Below are positions 33,222 to 43,426 of a stretch of DNA of 64,000 nt, piece by piece. The notes below the pieces were generated by a model, which saw only the letters and a list, made by a program, of their open reading frames with translations, was not told where the DNA came from and did no database searches. The stretch is taken from NCBI GenBank assembly GCA_020746875.1, contig JAGTJL010000009.1, positions 682,001-746,000 on the forward strand. Reading direction: 5' to 3'. The position numbers and the translations under genes are program-made. How positions within the stretch are numbered: position 1 is the first letter of the stretch; each line of letters begins with the position of its first letter. Origin of the DNA: Rhexocercosporidium sp. MPI-PUGE-AT-0058. Taxonomy: Eukaryota > Ascomycota > Leotiomycetes > Helotiales.

Positions 33222-34803
33222 ATTGAAAACGGTTCAAAAGCGACGTGTTGGGGTGACGCGACTTGAACCGGGGATTGGAGGGGTAAGTTTGGAATTGTTT
33301 TGCTTATGTAAGCAAGAAATGAGAGCGGCATATTTCCGGGAGTGACGGGATTATACAGTACTTCCAGAATTTACATCCGCACAACCTTCCTTGGCGGTGA
33401 CAACTTCAATGATGTATCTTCGATGATGGCTGGTGGCTGGTAATTTCACATGTTACGAATGGATTTCTGCCTTATCCACGTGAGAGTCTGACCTCAGATC
33501 GAGTGTCTGAGTGATTCTGAAGTACGTTCGCAAGATGCGTACGGAAATACGGAGTTATATCAAGGAGTTCTATCATGTTCTTTGAGTCTTCGGTTCTCTG
33601 TACAGCTCTTTCAAGTCAAATATCATGTTTTATTTCTCCACTTCACCTAGGTACCGAGGCTTCAGTCGACTGCCGGATACCAAGCATGAAGTAAGATTCC
33701 AAATCGAGCAACTCACTTTCCCTCCCATTTGAGCCGCAGATCCTCCGCAAGTCCTCCCACCTCGGCATCCGACAACCCCACCCCCGCCATACAAACACAT
33801 CTCCGAAATAGCCCAGACCCGATGTTCATATCCAGCGCGGATATACGTTTCAAGCATTGATCATCCGCGCTTCCGAAATTATTTTCACTTCATTGGCTCG
33901 TGTCACAATTAGGCTTTCTTCAAGTCTTTCATAGCTCCATACGGAACTAACGGATGATGAGCTAAGGTAAGGTCAGACGTTGTACTTTGGAAGTAATCGC
34001 TGATGGGTGTGACGTGTAGTTTCTACACGACAGGTGAGAAAGCTTTCACATGGATATGCTAACAAGCGTATCAAATAAGCTTCGTCCCTCTCTCTTTTCT
34101 TCACTTTTTTCGAACCTGGTCTCGACTTTTCGACTCTCTTTCAAATTCAAACTTATCAATTATCTACCTCGGGTGTCGTGGGCACCTCTTGCGTGTCGAA
34201 TTTTCAGTATCGTCGATCTGAAGCTTGTTGATCAGGTCATTATCACTTCCATTGACACACCAATACTCACCTCGTCCAGACCGCGGCGGTCTTACCATCA
34301 ACATCAAAATCCGGCACTCGGTTTGGTTGCCTGGATCTCCATTGCTATCCACAAAACTACGCAAACCAACAAATCTAAGAGTGGTTCCTGTTACTCTCCG
34401 TAATCGACGTCAAATTACCCCGCCTACCCCAGACCAAACTACCCAGATTCCTATAAATACTTGGAGGGGTCCTTCGCCATGCTGTTCAACAAGTGAGTTC
34501 TAGAGCTTTTTTTAACTGCAGTTTCCCCTATCTTTTTACATCATAGTACCACTTTCATGCTGTCTTATCGCCAATGCTACGTTGCTAGTGCAATGTTTGG
34601 GCATCTCGATCGAAAAGATTTGAGAAGTGTTTGGAGTCGTGCATCGGAGAGTGCCGAAGAATTCGAGGATATACCAGTTATATATCCCCCAAATCACAGC
34701 CTGATGCCAAGATGAGTTTGAGTGCTCCCTTTACATTCTCTCAAGCATCGAGCATTGACTCAAATGGTCTTTGCCCGTTCAGCAGCATTGAGCATCAACC
34801 CTC
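33222..34803. other. Intergenic, about 1.6 kb, with minor coding-like pieces
   Basis: On the minus strand 33790-33717 joined to 33669-33630 gives a 37-aa ATG-to-stop frame (starts MAGVGLSDAEVGGLAEDL) with a 47-nt GTGAGT...CAG intron; it may be a fragment. On the plus strand a TATAAATA lies at 34452-34459 and short frames at 34479-34711 can be spliced, but none is convincing. No larger gene found. Confidence 0.35.
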
Positions 34804-35331
34804 ATGCCCTCCCCTCAAAACTGCAGCGAATGCTGGGCCTCTCCTTGCCGCTGTAATGGCATGCATCTTCCCCGACCACCCCTCCCACAGCCATCATTCC
34901 CTACACGTCCTCCACCCCCCACCAAACCCTCCTCCTCCACCACCACAACCTCATTCTACAGCCTCACCTCCCTCCATTCCCCCTCCCTAACCTCCAAACT
35001 CCTCTCAACCACAACCGCGATCCTTACCCTCGGTCTCCACAAACCCAAACCCACACCACACAACACAAAACTAACGCCCCTCACCAGATGGCGCACGCGT
35101 CGACAGTCGGTTAAAGAACTGAGGAAGGAAGAGGCGGCGGTGCATGAAGAGTATCGGAAGATGAGGGAGTTGGATCAGAGACTCATGGGGGTGAAACCGC
35201 CGAGTTATGGGGTTGTGGTTGGGGTTAGCAGAGAGGAGGTTGTAGGGATGAGGACGAGGACGAGCTCGGCGAGTGCAGTGAGTGGGATGGGGAGTGAGAA
35301 TGGATCGCAGAGGGCTGAGAGTGCACGGTGA
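34804..35331 (+). CDS. Hypothetical protein, Pro/Ser/Thr-rich with C-terminal charged helix
   Basis: Single open frame, 175 aa, ATG start. Seen: NCSECWASPCRC near the N-terminus (four cysteines), a Pro/Ser/Thr-rich stretch to about 95, then a charged helical segment with RRQSVKELRKEEAAVHEEY and KMRELDQRLMGVKPPSYG and a Ser-rich tail. The P-P-S-Y-x element after a charged helix is seen in other fungal hypothetical proteins. An upstream exon is possible because the region 34479-34711 has TATA-like and splice-like signals. No homologue recognised. Confidence 0.5.
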   Translation: MPSPQNCSECWASPCRCNGMHLPRPPLPQPSFPTRPPPPTKPSSSTTTTSFYSLTSLHSPSLTSKLLSTTTAILTLGLHKPKPTPHNTKLTPLTRWRTRRQSVKELRKEEAAVHEEYRKMRELDQRLMGVKPPSYGVVVGVSREEVVGMRTRTSSASAVSGMGSENGSQRAESAR

Positions 35332-35805
35332 TGCGTGGATTGATGGTTGGATGCAGAGATGATGATGATTTCGTTGCTCTAGGAATGAGTAGGAAGAGGG
35401 GTCGAGAGGTCGATGATGACGTGAAAGGGGGTCAGGCATAGTCAATCCTGACTCGGAGATAAGTGAAGGCGGTGATATATACAAGGGGCATTACAACAGC
35501 CTTGTTTCTCACGGATTCTTGGGGGTGTTTTATCTTTCGATTGAATCCTTTAGCGCAGCGAACATGTTATGAGGTGTTGGGCATCGGTTGGAGAAAAGTT
35601 CGTTTCATTGCAGTCAAACAAAACAATATTCATTGAAGTTCAGCTATCTATTTTCTTCTCATCTTCAACGATGTCTTTACCTTGGATATTGATGTTTGTT
35701 CGCTGTGCCACTCATCTATCTCCAGGGACTCGACATTATACTGTTCATATGCATGCTTTCAATACGCATTCTGTTAAGCGACGACGCTACTCTCTCTTTT
35801 AATTA
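35332..35805. other. Intergenic, 474 bp
   Basis: Convergent 3' flanks; short frames only. Confidence 0.5.
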
Positions 35806-37043
35806 TCATGTAGCCAGTCTCTCGCCAGCACGTCCTTGATTTCTCCGCCATCTCCAGCTTACTCTTTTTAGCTCAAGTTCATCATATGCTCTCGTCAAGA
35901 ATTGACAAGAAAGCCAGCCAAAGGTAACAAGTCCCCCATGCCAGTTGACGGAAGTTCCATTGAGCCTGACCATGCCCACCATGAAGCCAGCACAAAGCAA
36001 CCAGATACACAGACGGAAGGCTCGCAAGACCTGATCAACCGTGTTCTGTTCAGTAGGAGTACGTACTTGGCGTAAGCTCTAAGAGAGAGAAATATCAGCA
36101 GGAACTTCATTGACATCTGATTTGGGGAGGGGTCATTTTACCAAAATCTCCCTACTGATCAGATTAACGAATGGCCTAGAGATATCAATCCCATCGTCCC
36201 AAGTGTGTTTCCTGAAGAACACGGAGCTTCCGTCTAACCCAGCACTACAATCGATATCGAGTAGTGGTACACGAACGCGACAAGATACTTGGCATATCGT
36301 TCTAATTGCAGCATACGTGCCGTATAAGCACGGCCATATCGCAACGGGACACCAGTACCAATAGCCAGTTTCCCAGGCACTTCTGACAAGACTGGTGGAG
36401 TAGAATGCGCAGGTAGCCCACAAGATTCTGTATAGAATACCTAGAGGTCCGTCTCCGCTGGAGGTAGCAGGATCCGGATCTGGTTCGGAGTGCTGCTGAA
36501 GCGTGCCCTGAGTCTGTAAGTACTTGCTCATCCAACGCAAAAGGAAACTAGACTCACATCCAAGTAGCCTGCATCCAACAATCTAGCTCGGACTTGCAGC
36601 TCCAAGATCAGACAGCGCAGTTTCCCCGCAATGCCACACCCTATTTCGTACTCATACTCGCCCACAACATTGCTGGGTTTGATTTGCATGAGTAGTTTCT
36701 TGAGGTTTATAGATGTGGCTTTGAGCTCGATGGCTGAACTCTTCAGGAGTGACTTTTGAGGCCATTTCTCTTCCAATTCGCTGAATATGTTCTCCATTGA
36801 AGTTAATTCTGCCACGTATGTAGCTTGTGCTTGCCCAAGTCGATCTATGAGGATTTCTAATGGCTCTTTGGTTTCGGTATCGTTAGGATTAGCCGGTGGG
36901 AGTATGTTTTCAGGGTTCTTTGCTTGGTCGCTAATCTCATGCTCGGGGGAAGTAGGAGAGGCGTTGTGTTCTGGTTGGGCTGTCACGTTGAGAAGCTGGG
37001 TCGTTTCAACATGGTTGATATTGGTAAGAGTGTCATCAGCCAT
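35806..37043 (-). CDS. Hypothetical membrane protein
   Basis: Exons 37043-36558, 36513-36142, 36030-35806; 360 aa, all phase 0. Seen: acidic, Asn/Pro-rich N-terminus; helical segment LEILIDRLGQAQATYVAEL and LKATSINLKKLLMQI (about 70-130); then aromatic, membrane-like stretches LGILYRILWATCAFYSTS, WYWCPVAIWPCLYGTYAAI and, in exon 3, LCIWLLCAGFMVGMV. The third intron (111 nt, GTAAAA...TACTGAAC...GATCAG) is the least certain; using inner sites would need a 12-nt exon and a 36-nt intron, which I reject. Unknown function. Confidence 0.6.
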
Positions 37044-37480
37044 GGTGTATGCTTGGTTCTTGATTTTTGATATCTTTGCGGTATTCTGGAAGAAGGAAAA
37101 TGCAAAGGGCTGAAGTTGGTGATGAGGTTGAAGAATCGGCGGGCGGAAATGTGGAAATTAGAAGGGGAAGGTGGTCTCATATAAATAGGGAAGGGAAGAC
37201 CAGCCATGCCTTATCAACGTGTAGTAGCCGTCTTATACCAACGTCTCACATGCGATATGTCATTGTCAACTATTTTCACTCATCACTGTCAACATCTCGC
37301 AAGGAGAATGAATAGTTTTCATATGCTCAATGTGCATTTAGATTTCCGCACCGCTACAGTCATCTGACGCCAGAGTCAGTGTCACTCATCACTACCACGT
37401 TCTCGTTCACTGCCATTATTTTCCGCAGCCATCATCATTCGTTCAATCATCTGTCCGTACATCCATCCATCATCTTCCCT
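37044..37480. other. Intergenic, 437 bp
   Basis: Promoter of the membrane protein gene (TATTTATA on the minus strand near 37177-37184) and 3' flank of the next gene. Confidence 0.4.
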
Positions 37481-38178
37481 TTATGGGAGAGCGCCAGCCT
37501 TCAACTTCGCGAACCAAGCGTGCTACACAAAGAGAGGTCCGAGTCAGCTACTTGTATTCACTTATTCCCATGAAGAAAAGTAAAGACCCGCGAAAGCCGA
37601 ACATACCTGGGTAAGCTTAAGAACGATCTCCGTTGGGTAGAACTTGCGGTCGGCATTGCTGCCATTTCCAACAACTATGTTGAACTGTTGGAAGAGGAAC
37701 TCGAATTGATTAAAAGACCTGAAGAAGAAGAGGGTGGCGCCATTGAGGCAGACTCTGTCGAGGAATTTGGGAAGCCAGACGTCCTTGCACAAGGTCGGAC
37801 AAGCCATGAACCACTTTTTTAACCAATACTAACAAACCAATTGAATCAGTACTCCTCAATCTCTAGTGATTAAATTGTTGATTAACTCACCCGAACGTCG
37901 TCCACAGTAGCTTCATAGACAGGGAAAGAGGAGATGAACTCTTCAAATTCAGGACCAGGCTGACAATCGAGTGGGTAGTTCGAGGCGATTGGTAGCATTG
38001 CTTTGGGTGCCTTGGGGCCAGTGTTGGGAAGAGCTTTATTCTCGTCGATTTGAACCAGGTTGGAAGATGGCTTGAAGGGACGTTTGAATGAGAACTTCCA
38101 GTCTTTGTTCTCGTGGACGGTGGTGAACGAGGTGGTGATTGTGTTTGCCTTTGGAGGAGAGTAGGGAGTGGCCATCAT
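37481..38178 (-). CDS. Hypothetical protein, 183 aa
   Basis: Exons 38178-37891, 37828-37607, 37522-37481. Seen: a short N-terminal tail with WKFSFKRPFKPSSN, then FEEFISSFPVYEATVDDVR-YWLKKWFM across splice 1, a hydrophobic NGATLFFFRSFNQFEFLFQQF segment and FYPTEIVLKLTQ-HAWFAKLKAG ending at TAA. All donors are GTGAGT/GTATGT with TAG acceptors and keep phase. The compact, continuous structure argues for a real gene; no domain recognised. Confidence 0.65.
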
Positions 38179-40672
38179 GTCTGGAGTGGTGGCAGACGCG
38201 TGCGGCGCTGCTTTCGAGGTGTTGATGTAGAGAAGGAGAAGTTGTAGGTGAAAGATTCGAGGCTGTGAATTATGTAGTTAAAGAGACTCAAGTTCCTGAG
38301 TAGTGGCTGCCTGACTTATCTTATCGGCTATCTCGTTGATTGTGCACGCTGATTGAAGAGTTCATCTTTGAGGGGGTGGGTTTTCCTGGGCTCCAGATGC
38401 CAATGCCAAGATATGCTTCTGGGATATCCACGACTATTCGCAAACATAGATTACTCTATAATCTATTATGTATACCACAGCTGCTATTAGTATGTAAGTA
38501 AGGACTTTGATTCTTCAATTTTGTATTCAATAGTATGCAAACACCAGAAGTTGTCTCCTCTCTTAGCGTAGCACCTATCCCCCCAAACACTTCCACAGTC
38601 TACACCTGGTCAAACATTAGAATGCGCACAGATCGAGTTAAGGTACTTCTGTTGTATCGCCATGGAGAATTCAGAGTTAATTTCCAGACCCAGTCTCATC
38701 TCTTGTGGATGTTGACATTTAGCTCGCTTAAATGGCAATGCTAAGCAAGCGTGTTTGTGAACAACAAACATTGATACAACCTTCTACAAATCTAGATTCT
38801 TTCCATGGAAAAGACCCAAATAAAGGATTCAATGTTTTGAAAATCTTACTTCAGCTTCCAAAACTTAACCCCTTAACCGCCGAGGGAGAAAATAAATTAA
38901 CTCATCTCCCACAACCCGCGAAGAAGCAGAGCAGCTCCAAGCCTCACCGTGAGAAACCATCCCTAAACTAAACTTCAAACCCCCCGGAAGACCAAATGCA
39001 AAACATGCCGCATTCTTACACTATACAGCACCTGCGAACACGAATACAACCATCTGCCTTAGTACTCAGCTTCCAGTCCCCAGGAATATGTTCTGAAAAC
39101 CCTTCCAACACTCCCACCTACCCACCCCCAAACGCAAACTAAATCCTCGCGCTAAGAGTCACCAGTATCACGCTCTATAACCACCCTAAGACCACCAAAA
39201 AGGTTATAAACCGTCTCATTCCCTCTTCCCGCTCCCTCCCACGAGCGGATCATAGAAGAGAAATCAAGCACAAAGTCATGTTTTATACCCAGAATAATTT
39301 AGCGCCTGCTTCTATAGCGTCATCTAAAAGGTTTTGTTGCACGTCGCAGTTTTCTGTATAGTATTCACATCACTAGCGTGGCAGGGGATAGCTTTCAGCA
39401 ATGACGTTAACAACAAAAACAACGACAACAAGAATACTAAACTGAGCGACAATTGAATGGTGGGATGGTTAGATGTTAGGGTTTCGGGAGAGTGTGGAAG
39501 TCAATTTTGGCACATACTTTCTGTCATATGGACGTATGATAGCCTATTTTTTCTCCACACAAAAGCAAAAGAATGACTTTGCCGTGCCTTGCAACTTTTA
39601 CCCCCCCTCCCCCTCTAACTACGTAGGAATGAGGAATATTCCAGCACGATCTTGAGTAAATCATGCCGTGCACCCCAATTTTGCACAGACTACTTTTCCC
39701 TTTCGTCCCTAGCATGCGACAACTTCTAGCTCCTGTCTTAGATCACCTGCAACACGCGTCGCTGTCACCACCTCCCTGCAAGTACCGCTACCACCTATTT
39801 TAAAGCACCAAGTTTTCTAAATATCACGACCTACTTTTTGGTAGGATCTCTTGTTCAAAGATGGTTAAACCCTCAAGAAGAACGGTAATGTGTCTGGATT
39901 AGTCCACGATGAGGGATCCATTTGGAGATTGACACTTGGAAGGTGGACGTTGGATGGAACTGGAGAAAACTGAGTGCAATGAAATGGGCTTGGTAAGACA
40001 AACTTCTCACACGAAAGAGAGCCATATAGCCCAATATTACATAGAGTTGTTGTTTAGTTATTTGTTATACTGTCTATCCAGCTCCTACACAATCTGGCAA
40101 CGCCAAGCTCCTCGTATACCCCTCCATTCTTGCTTTAGCAATGCCTGCCTGCGCCATACCTAGGTACCTCTAACAACACGAAATAGAAGGGGTTTTAAAC
40201 CAATACTTCTATCTCCAAACAAGAAATCAAAAAGCAGAAAAACACCCTGAGCAGATTAGTCCGAGTCAGCAAACAGGCTGTAATCCCCCCTTCCCTCAAC
40301 GACGCACATCCCTCCACTATTCTCTGGAAAGACCGCCACATTAGCCCCATGTTGATCGATCTCATCAAACTCCTCCGTCCGAGAAATTTTTATCCTCTTG
40401 CTGCCGATCCTTTGAATTATCATCGTAGCCGTCGTAATACGGAGTGGGCCTCACTTTCTGCAAGCATCGAGTGGTGTCATCTCTTCGTATTCGGCGAACA
40501 AGGTCTGTTAATCTCAGTCAGAAACACGCTCACCCATACTTGCAGCAAGATTTCGCGGGAAAGACTTACTTGTATGAACTCGTCATGAATCAAATCCTCT
40601 TCTTCGCAGATCTCTTACTCCTCCTCCTCAATTTCTCCCTGGGGTGGCTCACTGTCGTCGTCCAAGGCATCC
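38179..40672. other. Intergenic, about 2.5 kb, with one coding-like fragment
   Basis: Largest nearly empty stretch in this part of the window. Apart from the fragment at 39152-39298 (separate entry), frames are short and compositionally simple. Nothing else recognised. Confidence 0.45.
39152..39298 (-). pseudogene. Orphan coding-like fragment
   Basis: 48 sense codons ending in TAG. The encoded segment (KHDFVLDFSSMIRSWEG..., then NETVYNLFGGLRVVIERD) has normal amino-acid composition and hydrophobic rhythm, unlike the surrounding sequence. It resembles the C-terminal end of a longer protein; no matching upstream exon was found nearby. It could also be a real short last exon. Low confidence. 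Confidence 0.3.
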
Positions 40673-41664
40673 TCAGAAAGGCCATCCGAACAATTGTTCT
40701 CGCATCGTCGTCCAACTCGATATCCTTAGCTTCATCCGCATCTTCCTCAAATTGTTCGTCATCATCGTATCAAGGGCGGCTTCCTCAGCGTTTCTCTTAC
40801 GGGAGACGGGAGCAAACATAGGCGACGGGAGAAGTGCTCGGTGGGAATTTGGTGCGGCAACAAGATCGGAGGCTCCTATCGTTCTGGTCTCGAAAGCGGA
40901 TTGTTGCTCAAACTGTGCGGAAAGGAGGATCGATGGATTGGCAATTGGCGCGTCAATGACAGAAGTTGAATACTCAGTGGGGGTAGTCGTGAACATCTGA
41001 GTAGGTGGCAGATTTCCATCAGCATCTCTGTCTCCACCTTCTCCATCCACGACCTGGTCCGCAGCCTGTACAGCACACTAATTAGCTTCTACTCCATTAT
41101 GAATGTCGAAATTGTGTTGCATTTTGGGAGATACACACTAATAATCTCCTAGCAGCGAGAACGAACCCAAAGATTTTCTTGGCTTCTGCAATGTTCATTC
41201 CCTTCTTTCGGCCTTCAAACCCCATGTTCCTCAAGTAAACCATGATTTGAGGGATACGTAAAGTATGTAGAGTATAGCCATCAAGATCATGTGCCTGTGA
41301 CAAACGTGGACCACGTTCAAATCGAATTGTGCCGGGCTGCAGCGGCTTTTGATCCAGGTAAACACATCGGCGGCAGATGCAGTTCGAGATGGAAAGTCGT
41401 ATATTTCGTCCCTAGTAATGATTGGGATGATTATCTTTTGGTGGTGAGTCACGAGATTGATGTGTGGCAAGACTGGGGTTGATAGTTGGTGATCAGGATA
41501 CATGTTGAGGAAAACCGAAACGGCGACGGAAGGAAGGTGAAGTAAATACAAAACACTCGCTTAGGGGTCCACTTCTGTCTTGGCGTCCTTTGAGTGGGCA
41601 AAGGTGATTTCGAACAACTTCTGGAAGGGGAAAGCACGTCATGCCCATTGATATGAAAGTCCAT
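40673..41664 (-). CDS. Hypothetical protein (257 aa), possibly frame-damaged at its C-terminus
   Basis: Exons 41664-41557, 41411-41139, 41065-40673, all in phase. Seen: basic Ser/Pro N-terminus (SPSRSCSKSPLPTQRTPRQK), ICRRCVYLDQ, then a continuous IRFERGPRLSQAHDLDGY and IPQIMVYLRNMGFEGRKKG region, and a Ser/Thr/Ala-rich tail with VSRKRNAEEAALD. After that, the annotated frame becomes odd (DTMMTNNLRKMRMKL), while the next frame reads YDDDEQFEEDADEAKDIELDDDA and a third EDALDDDSEPPQGEIEEEE to a stop at about 40630. Two single-base losses would explain this. No known domain. Confidence 0.45.
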
Positions 41665-42659
41665 GGATGCAAGTAGGCCAAGATTTTCGCGTTGACTTCA
41701 TTCACTCTCCCGAGACCACCACTCTGCCTCACGAGTCCCGACATCACCACAACTCCCAGCGCATCCTCCTTGCTCATGTCCTCCTCTTAAGTCTCTGATA
41801 TTGACGGGGTTTTGGTGTCCGTTGCCTGTAGAATTAGAGTTATTATTAATTGTTGATTCCCGACAAATAAAAAATTTCATCTGATTGGACCTTAATATGG
41901 GTAATCTTACCGTTGGGTTTTGGCTTCCGCTGCACCCCGTCAAGACCGTATCACCCTTGATGACATACTTCTGCTTCCTTGGGATGACTACCATTGCTCT
42001 CTTAGTCGTAAGTCTCTCCTCACCTTCTCTAGTCATCAGAGGAGCTAGGATCTTTCCATCTGGTGGTGTTGAAAGTCAGATGTGCTTTGCAGTACTCGTG
42101 TCGTCGCCTAAGTGCTCGTTTGGTGTTGGTCTAGCAGATCGAGATGGCTGTGGATGATAGTCTGGGCTATTGGCACAAAAGTATTCAGCGGCAAGATCTC
42201 TTGCAAACTTTTGATGCGTTGCTAGTTAAAATTTGTACAATACACTCTATAATTTAACTTCGAAGCTGCTTGTTCCGCAAGCAGCAAGCGCGGAGCCATC
42301 TCGAGGAAGTCATCAATATCATGCCACTCAACTTATTAGAACTGCAAGGAGGGGCTAGAGTTATGGAGTCGACGATTGTCTCTGAGTTGAAGAAGACCAG
42401 CGCCTGGTGCTGTACTTTCGGCGCGAAAAGCATTGTTATCGACTTCGGCTTCGAGAGGCACTCGCGCCGCAATCTCCCTGAAGGAGGATTGGATCTTCAA
42501 CACCGTGTCAGGAAAACTGCCCATTCGTTTCCCAAAAAGAGGGTAGTGGACGCGCTCACTGACGCTGATTGACATTACCTACTGCCTATGTGATGTATCT
42601 GGATGATTCGCCAAGGTTGCAGCAGCCAGATGGCGTAGCTGTTTCTCCACCACTTCCAT
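41665..42659. other. Intergenic with coding-like minus-strand fragments in several frames
   Basis: Minus-strand pieces: 42036-41911 (MTREGEERLTTKRAM..., followed by a GTAAGA donor), 41777-41493 (MSKEDALGVVV...), and 42575-42210, where an open frame from ATG (MSISVSERVHYPLFGKRM...) passes two stops TAA TAA and continues as VEWHDIDDFLEMAPRLLLAEQ. I cannot assemble one intact gene. Probable relics, or a gene with introns I cannot place. Confidence 0.35.
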
Positions 42660-43259
42660 TTACGTCTCTCTCCGCCACACCCCATTTTCCTCCCCCTTCC
42701 TCATCGGCGCTAGCTTGAATAGACAGTGTTTAGCCTCATGTGTTTTGCGATTATTCTTATTTGTTGGTATCTTCCCGCAGCCCACATGTCTGCAGGGCCA
42801 AGTCACCGAACGCCCACCATCCTGATGTATGTCCCGGAGGTGCTTGCCCAAGCTGCTAATTGTGGCGAGGGGCTTTGTTGTACAGTTAGAACGAGGACAG
42901 GGGTAGGGTCCTTTTTTGACGCCGTTGCTGATCGATGGGCTGTGATGTTTTGAGGGCTTCGATCGTGGGCGAGTGTATGGGGTTGATGGATGTGACGCCT
43001 GCTCGTTCTGTGGAGGCTCTTGTGACTCAAGAGTAACTTCTGGGGTAAGGCCAACTTGGTCCAGGATCTTGTACATCATAATGTCTGGATCACAAGGGAA
43101 GCCAAAAGGTGCGATCGAAGTTCCGAGCACAGGCAAACTTGGAAGAATTGCTGCAGGTGCTGTCTCCAAGTGCATGAAGAAAAGTTGTCTTTGTGGGGCA
43201 GACTCAGACTTGTAGCAGCTAGATCTCAAGGGTTGGCTGGCAATATCGGGCAAATCCAT
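42660..43259 (-). CDS. C2H2-type zinc-finger protein, 199 aa
   Basis: Single exon from the ATG at 43259. Seen: Ser/Pro/Gln-rich N-terminal 115 residues; basic linker RPRSKPSKHHSP; then finger 1 YPCPRSNC...HLRDIH (C-x4-C-x13-H-x4-H, about 132-156) and finger 2 WPCRHVGC...THEAKHC (C-x4-C-x12-H-x3-H, about 164-186). C-x4-C spacing is the variant common in fungal proteins. Probably DNA- or RNA-binding; role unknown. The frame extends upstream from a GTG without good coding look, so ATG 43259 is used. It lies 167 bp downstream of the ankyrin gene on the same strand. Confidence 0.65.
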   Translation of the reverse strand: MDLPDIASQPLRSSCYKSESAPQRQLFFMHLETAPAAILPSLPVLGTSIAPFGFPCDPDIMMYKILDQVGLTPEVTLESQEPPQNEQASHPSTPYTRPRSKPSKHHSPSISNGVKKGPYPCPRSNCTTKPLATISSLGKHLRDIHQDGGRSVTWPCRHVGCGKIPTNKNNRKTHEAKHCLFKLAPMRKGEENGVWRRET

Positions 43260-43426
43260 TGTTTGTTGAATTGGACATGCTGAAGGTACTGCAAAATGAA
43301 CTTTCAAGTTCAAGTATGCCGCCAAGATCTGACATCTTTCCTTCAAGGTGTGGGTTGGCTGGTTATAATAGCCGCCAACCACGGTGGAACTGCAATCGAA
43401 GCCTGCAGATACATCTCGTAGCCCTA

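Noticed and set aside
36067..36078. 12-nt micro-exon in the hypothetical membrane protein
   Set aside because: It would require a 36-nt intron; a single 111-nt intron gives the same frame.
38535..38971. Two short plus-strand frames in the 38-40 kb gap
   Set aside because: Low information, no splice or promoter signals and no recognisable motif.
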